Below are positions 43,829 through 52,858 of a stretch of 64,000 nt of DNA, in pieces. Source of the stretch: Pedobacter sp. KBW06 (GTDB lineage: Bacteria; Bacteroidota; Bacteroidia; Sphingobacteriales; Sphingobacteriaceae); contig NZ_QAJL01000002.1 of the NCBI RefSeq assembly GCF_003852525.1, positions 314,970 to 378,969 on the forward strand. The letters are read 5' to 3'. The notes beneath the pieces were generated by a model, which had not been told where the DNA came from, did no database searches, and saw only the letters and a program-made list of their open reading frames with translations. The translations under genes and the position numbers were made by a program. Position 1 is the stretch's first letter. Every line of letters begins with the position of its first letter.

Positions 43829-45217
43829 TTATTTTAAATTGTTGAACAGATAGCTGTAATCACCGGAAAGCTCCGCTCTGATATTCAACTGGGTCCAAAG
43901 CTCCTGAGACAGTTCGAGATCGCTTTTCTCCACCTGCTGTAACAGCGCCTGAATCTGAAGGAGCTCGGTCAGGCTGATCAGTCCGGCTTCATATCTCGAC
44001 AAGTACAAGTCATAAGCATTTAAGGTCTTCTTTAGTGCTTCTTTCGTTTTCGCTACCTGTTTCACCTGCGCATTGATCCGGGAAGAGATGGCCTGTAAAG
44101 CAGTATTCATCTGAAGTTTTTGCAGCTGATATTGAGATTGTGCTGCATCCACCTGTTTCTGCGCACGTTTTTTTTCCAGCGAACCGGTATACAGGCCAGT
44201 CAGGTTCCAGCTAAGCCCCAACCCGATCAGGTAATTCCGGGAGCTGTTGTCAAAACCGGAAGCAAAATCCCGATGTACACTCCCATCCCTATTGATTCCT
44301 GTCCCTCTTGCAGAAAGCCCTGCCAGCAAGGCGATGGATGGCAATTGCTTCCTTGCCAAGACCTCTTTCTGGCTCTGCTGATATTTGAGCCGTTGATCCA
44401 GGACCTGCAGAAATGGATGGCTTGTGGAGACAGCATCCAGACCTTGATCCGCGAGTCCGATGTTCCCGTACATTTTCATCGGAAGCCGCAGTGCTCCGCT
44501 TAATCCGGGTACAAATTCTTTCAGGTTATCCTGACCTGCGGCATATTTCCCTTGCCACTCCTCTTGCTGTGCCATAGCCTGCAGATAGGCAGAGGCGGCA
44601 AGAGCAGTATCTGCACCAGGCTTTAAACCCGCTTCGGCCAGGCTTGAGGAGAGGTCAAAAATTTCCTTTACACGCGATGCATTTTTATCTGCCCAGCTTA
44701 AACCCGCCCGGGCATAACATAAATTCAGATAAGTTCTGGTCATTTTACCTCGGAGCGAGAGCAGGGAAGCATCATAATTACTTTGTGCTTCCCGGACTTC
44801 GTATCCTGCGGATTCCATCATCTTTTGTTGTTTGCCAAACTGAGAAACTTTCCAATCCAGCAAGACAGAACCAAAAGTGTTCATCGTGCCGGCCGAAGCA
44901 CCACCCTTGTTCTCCACATTGCCATTCACATTGAATACACCTGGAATTGGAAAGAATGCCCCGTTTGTGCCGGCAAAAGTGCCAAAGGAGTTTTGTAATT
45001 GTAACTGAACCTGCGGAAGGGCTGCAGTTCTCAACTCTTTCTTCCGGTATTCAAATTCTTCGATCCTCGCCTGCTTTTCGGTCAGCATAGGATATTTGTC
45101 GCCCATCAATTCCCATAAATAGGAAAGTGAGCCTTCTTTAGGTCCCTGAGAATAGGCCCCAACGCTATATAGCATCAGCAGCATACCCATCAGATAAAGA
45201 GGTAAGTTCTTCATCAT
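43829..45217 (-). CDS. TolC-family outer-membrane efflux channel
   Basis: 462 residues from ATG 45217; the preceding in-frame codon is TTG. Signal peptide ends near VGAYSQG. Two repeats of the outer-membrane efflux domain with long alpha-helical stretches (QQMMESAGYEVREAQSNYDA; later QYQLQKLQMNTALQAISSRI) and the C-terminal LSRYEAGLISLTELLQIQALLQQVE. It forms the exit duct for the RND pump encoded 6 bases downstream. The gene order channel, pump, fusion protein is less common than the reverse. Confidence 0.94.
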   Translation of the reverse strand: MMKNLPLYLMGMLLMLYSVGAYSQGPKEGSLSYLWELMGDKYPMLTEKQARIEEFEYRKKELRTAALPQVQLQLQNSFGTFAGTNGAFFPIPGVFNVNGNVENKGGASAGTMNTFGSVLLDWKVSQFGKQQKMMESAGYEVREAQSNYDASLLSLRGKMTRTYLNLCYARAGLSWADKNASRVKEIFDLSSSLAEAGLKPGADTALAASAYLQAMAQQEEWQGKYAAGQDNLKEFVPGLSGALRLPMKMYGNIGLADQGLDAVSTSHPFLQVLDQRLKYQQSQKEVLARKQLPSIALLAGLSARGTGINRDGSVHRDFASGFDNSSRNYLIGLGLSWNLTGLYTGSLEKKRAQKQVDAAQSQYQLQKLQMNTALQAISSRINAQVKQVAKTKEALKKTLNAYDLYLSRYEAGLISLTELLQIQALLQQVEKSDLELSQELWTQLNIRAELSGDYSYLFNNLK

Positions 45218-45315
45218 CAAAAATTAAAATTGTAGCAATACGTGATTAGCATGTTGTTCTTTGGGAACGACATGAGCGGATTAAACAGCGGCGCTGTTTA
45301 TTTAAAGAAGGGATG

Positions 45316-45687
45316 CTATATCAGTAAAAGCCTGTTTTTGATAAACAGGGGAACCGGAGAACCGGGGAGGTACGGATTTGAGGGTACTGCCAGGTATTTA
45401 TCTTTTTTAAAGAAAAAGACAGACAGCAGAAAATCCGGTAACAGAAAAAACAGAATCAGGGCTGATGCCGACATCTGGTTCAGGTGCTGTTTAGAAAGAA
45501 TTCCGTCTGCGGAGTTCAGCGTCGCCGTACAAATCTTACTGACTTTGACGCCCGTGGCAGCGACAGGGCTGACTTCCGCAAAAAAAGATTGGATTCCTTT
45601 TCTAACAGAACATGCAGAAAGTACAAAGCAGCCCATCAATACGAATAACAGCAGCGGTTTTAAGCGGCCGGCATTTTCATTGCGCAT
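45316..45687 (-). CDS. Small hypothetical lipoprotein at the head of the efflux operon
   Basis: 123 residues from ATG 45687 (MRNENAGRLKPLLLFVLMGC). An in-frame ATG at 45708 is only 6 bases from the -7 element, so the inner start is preferred. Lipobox-like LSAC, then SVRKGIQSFF, then a Ser/Thr/Ala linker, and one strongly hydrophobic stretch near the C-terminus (ALILFFLLPDFLLSVFFF). Not recognised by family. The same orientation and 98-base gap to the TolC gene suggest it is part of the efflux transcript. Function unknown. The large overlapping plus-strand frame is judged to be its shadow. Confidence 0.6.
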   Translation of the reverse strand: MRNENAGRLKPLLLFVLMGCFVLSACSVRKGIQSFFAEVSPVAATGVKVSKICTATLNSADGILSKQHLNQMSASALILFFLLPDFLLSVFFFKKDKYLAVPSNPYLPGSPVPLFIKNRLLLI

Positions 45688-45714
45688 GGGATTTAAGATT
45701 TTATACATGTCTTA

Positions 45715-45722
45715 CAAACATA
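45715..45722 (-). promoter_or_regulatory. -7 promoter element of the efflux operon
   Basis: TATGTTTG on the minus strand, exact TAnnTTTG match, 27 bases before the ATG at 45687. Confidence 0.45.
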
Positions 45723-45748
45723 GCTTTTTTTAAACGGACAGAAAAACT

Positions 45749-46201
45749 TTAAGGATGAACAACTGCCCAGCCCTGTTGCTGACGGATGATAATTTCTCCA
45801 TTTCCGCTGGGAACGAAACTGATGAAATCGAACAATTCGGACTTATCGATTTTCCTTTCTTTCAGGGTGTTCTCACATTGGGCCAGGATCACACCTTTCG
45901 ACTGTAACAATTTTAAAGCAGGTTCATAACTGCTGTTCTTATGGTATACTGCAACACCATCACCAAAGACAATCAGTTCTAATTCCAGTTTGCCTTTAAG
46001 GCGGGGATCTTCCAATGCATTTTTGATGTTCCGCAAAGTGCTATTGATCTTCTTCTCTTCTCCGTTATTGAGTACATACAAAGCTTTATAGTGCTTCATA
46101 GTCGCTTTAGCACCTGTAAAGCTCGCTTTTTCCTGGGCCATCAGTGGCTTAAAAAAAGTAGAAAAGAAGAACATGCAGAGGATAAAGGTTAGGTTTTTCA
46201 T
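45749..46201 (-). CDS. Exported DsrE/DsrF-like protein
   Basis: 150 residues. Signal peptide MKNLTFILCMFFFSTFFKPLMAQ. DsrE-like alpha/beta fold: KALYVLNNGEEKKINSTLRNIKNAL, LELELIVFGDGVAVYHK, and LLQSKGVILAQCENTLKERKI, where the single cysteine corresponds to the sulfur-carrying position in DsrE-type proteins. The family mediates sulfur transfer, but periplasmic members in Bacteroidota have no settled role. It is divergent from the FMN reductase gene. Confidence 0.85.
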   Translation of the reverse strand: MKNLTFILCMFFFSTFFKPLMAQEKASFTGAKATMKHYKALYVLNNGEEKKINSTLRNIKNALEDPRLKGKLELELIVFGDGVAVYHKNSSYEPALKLLQSKGVILAQCENTLKERKIDKSELFDFISFVPSGNGEIIIRQQQGWAVVHP

Positions 46202-46289
46202 AGTTTCATCTGAGTTTTTAATTGGGGATCAGCCTGCAATATATGTTTTTTAACAAGGCGTGTCAAAATCTAAAAAGAAAGAGATTTTA

Positions 46290-46297
46290 TACCTTTG
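46290..46297 (+). promoter_or_regulatory. -7 promoter element of the FMN reductase gene
   Basis: TACCTTTG, exact TAnnTTTG match, 24 bases before ATG 46322. It excludes the in-frame TTG at 46295 as the start. Confidence 0.5.
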
Positions 46298-46321
46298 AAC
46301 GATCATAAGGTCAATCAAAAG

Positions 46322-46909
46322 ATGAGAACAGCTAAAATAAAGATCCTCGCCATTTCCGGAAGCACCAGAAAAACCTCTTCAAATATTAACCTGATTAAGG
46401 CCATTGCCTTACTGGCCACAGAAACTTTTGCGATTACCATTTTTGAGGGGCTCACAGAATTGCCTCATTTTAATCCGGATCTGGATTATGGTCAGGTGCC
46501 GGAAAATGAAAAAGTGGCAAGCTTCAGAAAACAACTCAGGGAGGCCGATGCAGTTTTAATCTGTACCCCCGAGTATGCCGTTGGTGTTCCGGGCAGCTTA
46601 AAAAATGCCATTGACTGGACCGTTTCTACAATGGAATTTTCTAAAAAACCGGTGGCTTTGATTACAGCATCCACGGCGGGAAGCAGGGCGCATCAATCAT
46701 TACTTGGAACCTTATTGATTATTGAATCCAAAATCAGTTCTGCTACACAGCTTCTGATTTCTGCGATTCAAACGAAGTTGAATTCAGATCTTCAGCTTAC
46801 CGATGAAGAGACGCTAAACAAGGTGAATCAACTCATCCTGTCTTTAACAGAAATCGTAAACGGAACAGTTCCGGAGTCCGGACTTTTGCCTGCCCCGCTT
46901 TTAAATTAG
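46322..46909 (+). CDS. NADPH-dependent FMN reductase family flavoprotein
   Basis: 195 residues from ATG 46322. Flavodoxin-like fold: KILAISGSTRKTSSN binds FMN phosphate, CTPEYAVGVPGSLKNAIDW is the second FMN-binding block, and ALITASTAGSRAHQSL follows. The enzyme reduces flavin or quinone/azo-type substrates with NAD(P)H in the cytoplasm; the exact substrate is not evident. Its last four bases overlap the end of the convergent lipoprotein gene. Confidence 0.93.
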   Translation: MRTAKIKILAISGSTRKTSSNINLIKAIALLATETFAITIFEGLTELPHFNPDLDYGQVPENEKVASFRKQLREADAVLICTPEYAVGVPGSLKNAIDWTVSTMEFSKKPVALITASTAGSRAHQSLLGTLLIIESKISSATQLLISAIQTKLNSDLQLTDEETLNKVNQLILSLTEIVNGTVPESGLLPAPLLN

Positions 46910-47511
46910 TCTTTTACCGGCCATTTACTATAATAACTGAGGAGCTTAAATTCGCCTTTTATTTGTCCAACCACCAGACCAAACCAATAGTCTCCTCTTC
47001 CATCCGGACGTTCCCATTGCAGATAATAATTGAATAGCAACGTTCCGGGATCTGTTCCCCGCGACAACCGCTGATAATAATTGCTGGACTGATCGCTTTG
47101 AAGGTTTACCGGATATACGTCATCCCCTTGTTCGTAACCTAATACCCGACGCTGTTCTTTATCGAAAAAGTTCTTCCGGTAATATTCCGGAAACTCATCC
47201 CTACTTAACAGTCCGCCCTTTTCGTCGATTGCCTGCGATTCGTTCAACCACATCATCTGTGTTTGCATCGGAAAATGAATCATATTCAGGAGCCCTGGCT
47301 GATCATTATTTACGATTGCCGTTTTCAGTTTCATCAGAAAGATTCTGGCTTGCTTTAACTGCCCGGCGGTATCCAGTTGCTGCAGCGGAATTACTTTGGC
47401 CTTTTTTCCGGAATTAAGATCCTTAACAGGCAGCTGTGAATCAGGGCCCCGGGTACAACCCACCGCACAACACAATAACAAAAGAATTACGATTTGATAA
47501 ATCCCCTCCAT
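46906..47511 (-). CDS. Hypothetical lipoprotein
   Basis: 201 residues from ATG 47511 (MEGIYQIVILLLLCCAVGC, lipobox AVGC); an earlier in-frame TTG is disfavoured. The mature part has a helical stretch (LKQARIFLMKLKTAIVNND) and the FPMQTQMMWLNESQ region, then a beta-rich C-terminus with YYLQWERPDGRGDYWFG and GEFKLLSYYSKWP. No family recognised. Stop codons of this gene and the FMN reductase overlap. Confidence 0.75.
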   Translation of the reverse strand: MEGIYQIVILLLLCCAVGCTRGPDSQLPVKDLNSGKKAKVIPLQQLDTAGQLKQARIFLMKLKTAIVNNDQPGLLNMIHFPMQTQMMWLNESQAIDEKGGLLSRDEFPEYYRKNFFDKEQRRVLGYEQGDDVYPVNLQSDQSSNYYQRLSRGTDPGTLLFNYYLQWERPDGRGDYWFGLVVGQIKGEFKLLSYYSKWPVKD

Positions 47512-47616
47512 TTCTACCAATTTACATAAAAGAGTTCAAACCGAACAATTTTGATGTACCTGTTCAAAATCCAGAACAGAAGACATTTAACACGTGTAAA
47601 AACAAAGATCTTTGAA

Positions 47617-47624
47617 TAACTTTG
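47617..47624 (+). promoter_or_regulatory. -7 promoter element close to the ATG of the 47633 gene
   Basis: TAACTTTG, exact TAnnTTTG match with only 8 bases to the ATG, so the mRNA would have almost no leader. Confidence 0.4.
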
Positions 47625-47632
47625 AAACGATC

Positions 47633-48520
47633 ATGACTCATAAATCAATAATTAAGCTATTTCTAATCCTATTCATCTTTAGTTCCTGCAGTAGTAAAGA
47701 GCAAGACAAGCATCCGGAAATTAAAAACTTCCCTGAATTTAACAGTACTTCGAAAGACATTCACATGGAGCAGCTAGGTACGGATGAGGAAGATATCTGC
47801 CGGGTGTATCCTTCAAGAGACCAGAAAAGGCTCGTTGTGATCAGCAGGCTGATCAGTGAAGATGCACATAAGAAATACCGTTTACAGGTTTATGATACTG
47901 CACTGAATGTCCTGAAAAAGATTGATGCCCCTGAACTCGACGGCCTGTTTGGAACAGATGACCTGGAAAATATCTATGCAGGTAAAGGTTATTTTGAACA
48001 TGGTTCTTATCAATATCGGCCAATACTACAAATGAAAGTAACTGACCGGCCCTCCAGGTCAGGACAGTCGCTGGAAATCGATGGAAAAACCTTATTTGAA
48101 ATGCCACAAAGGGGGGATACATTACTTAGTTTTCAGCGTAAAGATTATAACGGGCTCTTTTATTACATGAAGCAATCGGGAAAAGTTTACCAGATCTTTT
48201 TCAAAAACTGCGCATATTGTGAGAGCAAGTTCAATGCAGATTGGTCCATTTCAGAATACCGGGCAGCAGACAACGGGACAAACCAGATCATCAGGCCTTA
48301 TGACCGGCTCCCTAAAGGATGGTTTCAGGACCATTCGATCTACTATTACAGAATAGCGCTTGCCGGAGCATCAATCGATTTTAAAATCAGATACCTTGAT
48401 GAAAGTCAGGCCAGCCTTCTAAAAAAGATAGATTTTGCAGGCAAGTCCTTTCTTTTTTATAAAAAAGCAGGACAGGAAAACCGCAGGTTATATTTCTTCA
48501 AAGAATTCAAAAAAGGATAA
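47633..48520 (+). CDS. Hypothetical lipoprotein, possibly beta-propeller-like
   Basis: 295 residues from ATG 47633 (MTHKSIIKLFLILFIFSSCSS, lipobox FSSC); a TTG at 47612 is also in frame. The mature protein is rich in beta-strand pattern (RVYPSRDQKRLVVISRL, YRLQVYDTALNVLKKI, QYRPILQMKVTDRPSRSG), with a CAYCESK cysteine pair near 190. No family recognised. Its stop codon lies inside the left arm of the terminator that follows. Confidence 0.75.
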   Translation: MTHKSIIKLFLILFIFSSCSSKEQDKHPEIKNFPEFNSTSKDIHMEQLGTDEEDICRVYPSRDQKRLVVISRLISEDAHKKYRLQVYDTALNVLKKIDAPELDGLFGTDDLENIYAGKGYFEHGSYQYRPILQMKVTDRPSRSGQSLEIDGKTLFEMPQRGDTLLSFQRKDYNGLFYYMKQSGKVYQIFFKNCAYCESKFNADWSISEYRAADNGTNQIIRPYDRLPKGWFQDHSIYYYRIALAGASIDFKIRYLDESQASLLKKIDFAGKSFLFYKKAGQENRRLYFFKEFKKG

Positions 48521-48558
48521 AGCCCGGGTAGCTGCTCATCAGGTCTCCGGGCTTTATC
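48516..48558. terminator. Bidirectional terminator between convergent genes
   Basis: A perfect 12-bp stem, GATAAAGCCCGG (48516-48527) with CCGGGCTTTATC (48547-48558). A run of T follows on the minus strand (TCCTTTTTTG read from 48517 down) and a T/C-rich stretch on the plus strand. It serves the DinB gene and the 47633 gene. Confidence 0.85.
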
Positions 48559-48567
48559 TTCCTTATG

Positions 48568-49092
48568 TTAATCACGCAACCAAAAATAGGGTGGTTCGAT
48601 TCCCAGAGACCTCAGATAAACCGTAGCCTGTGCACGGTGGTGAATTTCGTTATCAATCCAATATAAGACGAAGGAATAGATGGGACCTTCGTATTCACCA
48701 TAGGCAAGATCGGTTTCATGAAAACGGCTTAAAGGAATTCCAGGCCATCCGATCTCTATGTCGACCGTTAGCTCATCCCAGAGCCTCAGTATTTCCGCTT
48801 TCGATACAGGCTTTGAGCCATTTGTATGATGAGACAAGGCAGCTGTGTTATCCCATTCCCCGGTCAGGACACCTTTCATTCCTGATGATGCCAATCCGAT
48901 CATTTCCAGCACCATTTCCGAGAAAGGACGCATCCCGCCAATACTATAATTAAAGAATTCATTTTCCGGAAAAGCTTCAATCGCTCTTCGTGTAAGCCGG
49001 CGGTGTCCCTGCCAGTGAACCAGTAGATCCTCCGTAGCAATAACAAAGGGAGAGGCATAAATTTTTTGTACGTCTGCAATATGATTTTCCAT
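48568..49092 (-). CDS. DinB-family protein
   Basis: 174 residues. DinB/YfiT four-helix bundle: DLLVHWQGHRRLTRRAIEAF at the start of the bundle, ELTVDIEIG in the middle, and IDNEIHHRAQATVYLRSLG near the C-terminus, where the HH pair is the usual metal-ligand position. Family members are metal-dependent thiol transferases (for example bacillithiol or mycothiol type) or have unknown roles. Cytoplasmic and monocistronic. Confidence 0.9.
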   Translation of the reverse strand: MENHIADVQKIYASPFVIATEDLLVHWQGHRRLTRRAIEAFPENEFFNYSIGGMRPFSEMVLEMIGLASSGMKGVLTGEWDNTAALSHHTNGSKPVSKAEILRLWDELTVDIEIGWPGIPLSRFHETDLAYGEYEGPIYSFVLYWIDNEIHHRAQATVYLRSLGIEPPYFWLRD

Positions 49093-49184
49093 GTTTTAAG
49101 GTTTTATAGGGTCTTTGTATCTGTTTATAACACAAAGAAAACATAGACCACTGACAACCCTATGGCAGTCTGTTTTAATAAAAA

Positions 49185-51551
49185 TTATTCATCAGGCAAA
49201 CGGTCTTTATCGTCCTTTTTTCTATTGAACCTATAAACGACTGTCGCTGATACCAACCTGCCAATCCTTCTGGATTCAGATTCCAGATGATAGGTATCTG
49301 TATTGGTAATGCGTTTATCGACCATCGAATCAAAAACATTGATGACCCCCAGGGTAAAGGACATCTTATCCTTTAAAAAGTCTTTGCTCGCTGCCATATC
49401 GACCCTGTATTGTGCTTTATTGATGCTTTGGATATCCTGCTTTTTACCCGTATAGTTGAAGCTTGATTCTATAGAGAAGTTTTTAGGGAATTTCATCTTC
49501 GAACCAATTCTTGTAAACCAGGTCTGATCTTCAGCACTGTAGTTTTTTCCTTCGTATGCCCCCTGCTGCTTATACTTATAATAGTTAAAGTCCCATGATA
49601 AACGCCACCATCCAAATGGGTTGTAACTGCTGGAAAGCTCCAGGCCATAACGATTTTCAAAATCAAGGTTAACCGGGGTACTCACAAAATAGCCGTCAGG
49701 TGTCTGCTCGATAACAAACTGGAAATAATTGGTGGTATGTTTATAATAAATGGAAGGATTAATATTCAGTTTCCCCAGCCTCTTAATCAAAGAGAATTCA
49801 AATGAATTGGTATAAGTGGGATCCAGGTCCGGGTTTCCGACAGTCAGGTTTCGGGTATCGGATAGTCCCGAGAAGGGATTGAGCTGCCAAAACTGAGGCC
49901 TGTTGATCCTTCGGCTATAGCTCAGCTGAAACTCCGCACTTTCGGGAAGTTTATACGTCAGATGAACCGTTGGAAAAAGGTTCAGGTAATTTTTGTTGTT
50001 ATTGAATGTTCCTGCACGGTCTGAGATTCCAATATGAGACAATTCGGCCCTTAAGCCAAGGAGATAACCAAACTTATCGATCTTATTTCCATACTGCATG
50101 TAGGCGCTATACAAATTCTCATCATACTTCAGTTTATTGTTATATTTTCCCAGCAATATCCCATCTGCTTTTGCCTGGTAGTCGCTCCTGATGGCACGAA
50201 GGTCTGTCCTGATTCCGGCTTCAAAGCGGGAGTCCTTGGAAAAGGCAGTAACGAAATCACTTTGGATATAGATGTCGTCGCTGCTTTCAATATTGCGTGA
50301 AGTAAGTCTGGAGATCATTTTGGAGACCGCAGCATTCTTTTGCTGGCTGATGTCCTGGTTTTCATCGTCATTCCAGAAATCATACTGAAGGTTAGTGGTC
50401 CATTTCTGGTCTTTGTTATCAAAGGTTTTTACATAATTCAATTCCAGCTGGTTGTATCGTTGTGGTTCTCTGTAGTTTTCGAAACGTGTAATTGCACTGT
50501 CGAGGGTGTTGCCTCCGTTATAATAGGCATATCCGAAATTGGTGGTATCTCTGTTGAACAAGGTACTGTGATAAAAACTGCCCGTCACCGTGTTTTTAGG
50601 ATTGATGTAATAATCCCCCCCAACGTAAATATTGTAAGTATCGTCATTCCTTTTTTGCCTGTTCTGCTGACGCAGGGTGTTTGTCAGCCCGTTTTTGGTA
50701 GTCGTTTGAAAGCGTTTCTCCTCTGCGTAAAAATCTCTGGACCGGCCACCCACATTGGAGAAAAGGTTAAACTTCTCCGTTTTATAACTCAGGTTTACAT
50801 TGCTATGGTAGTTGACCGGGTCCCCAAGTCCGGCCTGAACAGATCCGTTTAATCCGCCTTGTGCATTTTTCTTCAGTACAATATTAATGATCCCTCCTCC
50901 CCCCTGCGCCTCGTACCTTGCTGAAGGGTTGGTAATCACTTCCACCTTTTCTATATTGCTTGCCGGAATCTGCTCCAGACCGTTATTGGCAGTAAGCATG
51001 GAAGGTTTTCCGTTGATTAATACACGGACACTGCCATTGCCTCTTAAACTAACACCACCATTGGCATCAACACTTACGGAAGGCACATTATTCAAAATAT
51101 CATTTGCAGAACCTCCTTTCGAAATCAGGTCTTTTCCAACATTAAAAACCTTCTTATCAAGGTTCAGCTCCACTGTGGATTTCTCTCCAACAACATCTAC
51201 CGATTTCAGTAACTTAACATCCTCCTGTAACAGGATGTTGCCCAGATTTGTAGCTTCTTTGATTTGCTTATTTTCCAGTAAAACCGTTTTATAAGAAATG
51301 AATTCTATTTTCAGGTGATACTGTCCCGGACTGGCAAGCAGGGAAAATTCTCCCTTTTTATCCGTTACTGCCGTCTTTATGATTTTATTTCCTGTAAGTG
51401 ACAACAAGGTGATTCCTGCATATTCCAATGGCTGTTGTGTGGTATTGTCCAGCACCTTTCCTCTGATGTTCACTTCCGGAGCCTGTTGTGCCGGACTTTT
51501 TAAGCTGCAAAATATTAGAAAGATCAGGATTAACTTTTCGACATTATTCAT
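49185..51551 (-). CDS. TonB-dependent receptor, outer-membrane beta-barrel family
   Basis: 788 residues from ATG 51551 (MNNVEKLILIFLIFCSLKSPAQQ); the frame is open to 51677 but those residues lack a proper signal. Carboxypeptidase-like domain (VNIRGKVLDNTTQQPLEYAGI), short plug (VRVLINGKPSMLTANNGLEQIPASNIEKVEV), then a barrel with the motif YSRRINRPQFWQLNPF typical of the FecA-like outer-membrane beta-barrel group, not SusC. It has no SusD partner. It may import siderophores, cofactors or peptides. It is divergent from the LytS/LytTR pair, which may control it. Confidence 0.93.
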   Translation of the reverse strand: MNNVEKLILIFLIFCSLKSPAQQAPEVNIRGKVLDNTTQQPLEYAGITLLSLTGNKIIKTAVTDKKGEFSLLASPGQYHLKIEFISYKTVLLENKQIKEATNLGNILLQEDVKLLKSVDVVGEKSTVELNLDKKVFNVGKDLISKGGSANDILNNVPSVSVDANGGVSLRGNGSVRVLINGKPSMLTANNGLEQIPASNIEKVEVITNPSARYEAQGGGGIINIVLKKNAQGGLNGSVQAGLGDPVNYHSNVNLSYKTEKFNLFSNVGGRSRDFYAEEKRFQTTTKNGLTNTLRQQNRQKRNDDTYNIYVGGDYYINPKNTVTGSFYHSTLFNRDTTNFGYAYYNGGNTLDSAITRFENYREPQRYNQLELNYVKTFDNKDQKWTTNLQYDFWNDDENQDISQQKNAAVSKMISRLTSRNIESSDDIYIQSDFVTAFSKDSRFEAGIRTDLRAIRSDYQAKADGILLGKYNNKLKYDENLYSAYMQYGNKIDKFGYLLGLRAELSHIGISDRAGTFNNNKNYLNLFPTVHLTYKLPESAEFQLSYSRRINRPQFWQLNPFSGLSDTRNLTVGNPDLDPTYTNSFEFSLIKRLGKLNINPSIYYKHTTNYFQFVIEQTPDGYFVSTPVNLDFENRYGLELSSSYNPFGWWRLSWDFNYYKYKQQGAYEGKNYSAEDQTWFTRIGSKMKFPKNFSIESSFNYTGKKQDIQSINKAQYRVDMAASKDFLKDKMSFTLGVINVFDSMVDKRITNTDTYHLESESRRIGRLVSATVVYRFNRKKDDKDRLPDE

Positions 51552-51744
51552 CGTTTGATTGGTTTTAGTTTTCCGAAAATGATCAAATACAAGACGCCAA
51601 AAAGAGGATAACGCTACACAGCATACAAAGGAGTACCAACAAGTTGAATACGATGGCAAAGCGGTTCCATAGGTCAATTCTATATTTCCATCTATATTTC
51701 AGACACATTCGTCGACAAAAGGACTTGATTTCTCCCCTGAACTC

Positions 51745-51752
51745 TATATTTG
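51745..51752 (+). promoter_or_regulatory. -7 promoter element of the LytS/LytTR operon
   Basis: TATATTTG, exact TAnnTTTG match, 8 bases before ATG 51761. It lies inside the longer open frame beginning at 51653, so the shorter protein start is preferred. The motif TCTATATTT also occurs at 51679-51687 and 51691-51699. Confidence 0.5.
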
Positions 51753-51760
51753 ATAGGAAT

Positions 51761-52846
51761 ATGTCACTATTTGAGAAAATTGTACACTATAGCACGGTAT
51801 ATAGAATACCTAGCCATATCCTTTTCTGGGTGATGGTTTTTTTATTGTCGGTTAGCAAACCGGAGCAATATACATCTGTATCCGGGGAGTTAAGAACTGA
51901 ATTGATTACGGAGGGATTTGCTCTTTTTTTATCTATGATCCCTACTTATTTCGTGGCTTACCTCGTCATTCCAAAACTATTAAATGCAAAGAATTATTAT
52001 TTTGTAATCTTTTATTTCCTGATCAGCAGCTACCTGATCTGCGTTTTTTCAAGAACGGTAGTTATTTATGTCGTAGAGCCCCTGGTAAGAATCCCACCTT
52101 TTGACCAGGAATCCTTTCTGGAAATACTAACAGATATTCCCAAGCTTGCAGGTTCTTATTTTCTTCATGATTTTTCCACAGCCTGGGTTTTTACCTTTCT
52201 AAAATTACTCAAGGATCAATACCTTGTTCAAAAGCGTGCACTTCAGCTGGAAAAAGAAAAAGCAGAAGCAGAGCTTAAAATTTTAAAGATTCAGCTGAAC
52301 CCTCATTTTCTTTTCAATACCCTAAATAACATTTACTCGTTATCCCTCATGAATTCAGCCGTGACCTCAAAGTCTATTGCTGGTTTGTCTGAAATTCTGG
52401 ATCATGTACTTTACCGTTGCGATGGCACCTATGTACCTTTATCGGCTGAGGTTACGCTTTTACAGAATTACATTGGCCTGGAAAAGCTAAGGTATGATGA
52501 CCGTCTGCAGGTAAATTTTCAGCAATCGATAGATGAAAACGCAGAAATAGCCCCACTGATTTTACTATCCCTGGTAGAGAATGCTTTTAAATACGGCGCC
52601 GGAGAAGACATTGGAAATCCGGTGATCAACATCCACCTGAAGCTTCAGAACAATCATTTCGAATTTATGGTCTCGAATTCTTTTATGCCCAGGGAGAACA
52701 AGAATAAAAATGAACAAATCGGATTAAACAACATCAGGAAACAGCTGGATTTAATTTATCCAAAAAATTACGAGCTGAACCTGTCTCAACATGAAGAGAC
52801 TTTTGTAGCTTTATTAACCATTGACCTACAACATCCCCAGGTATAA
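51761..52846 (+). CDS. LytS-type sensor histidine kinase
   Basis: 361 residues from ATG 51761. Four predicted membrane spans in the first 160 residues (SHILFWVMVFLLSV, FALFLSMIPTYFVAYLVI, YFVIFYFLISSYLIC). Then a coiled coil (RALQLEKEKAEAELKIL), the His_kinase block LKIQLNPHFLFNTLNNIYSL with phospho-acceptor His, and an ATPase domain with LVENAFKYGAG and IGLNNIRKQL. It phosphorylates the LytTR regulator encoded 12 bases downstream. No ligand-binding periplasmic domain is present, so the signal is likely within the membrane. Confidence 0.95.
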   Translation: MSLFEKIVHYSTVYRIPSHILFWVMVFLLSVSKPEQYTSVSGELRTELITEGFALFLSMIPTYFVAYLVIPKLLNAKNYYFVIFYFLISSYLICVFSRTVVIYVVEPLVRIPPFDQESFLEILTDIPKLAGSYFLHDFSTAWVFTFLKLLKDQYLVQKRALQLEKEKAEAELKILKIQLNPHFLFNTLNNIYSLSLMNSAVTSKSIAGLSEILDHVLYRCDGTYVPLSAEVTLLQNYIGLEKLRYDDRLQVNFQQSIDENAEIAPLILLSLVENAFKYGAGEDIGNPVINIHLKLQNNHFEFMVSNSFMPRENKNKNEQIGLNNIRKQLDLIYPKNYELNLSQHEETFVALLTIDLQHPQV

Positions 52847-52858
52847 AATATTAATTCC

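Noticed and set aside
45242..45733. 163-residue plus-strand frame
   Set aside because: It overlaps the small minus-strand lipoprotein, which has an export signal, a correctly placed -7 element and fits the efflux operon.
51653..52846. Longer LytS protein starting at ATG 51653
   Set aside because: The extra 36 residues are basic and low in family similarity, and an exact -7 element lies inside them, just before ATG 51761.
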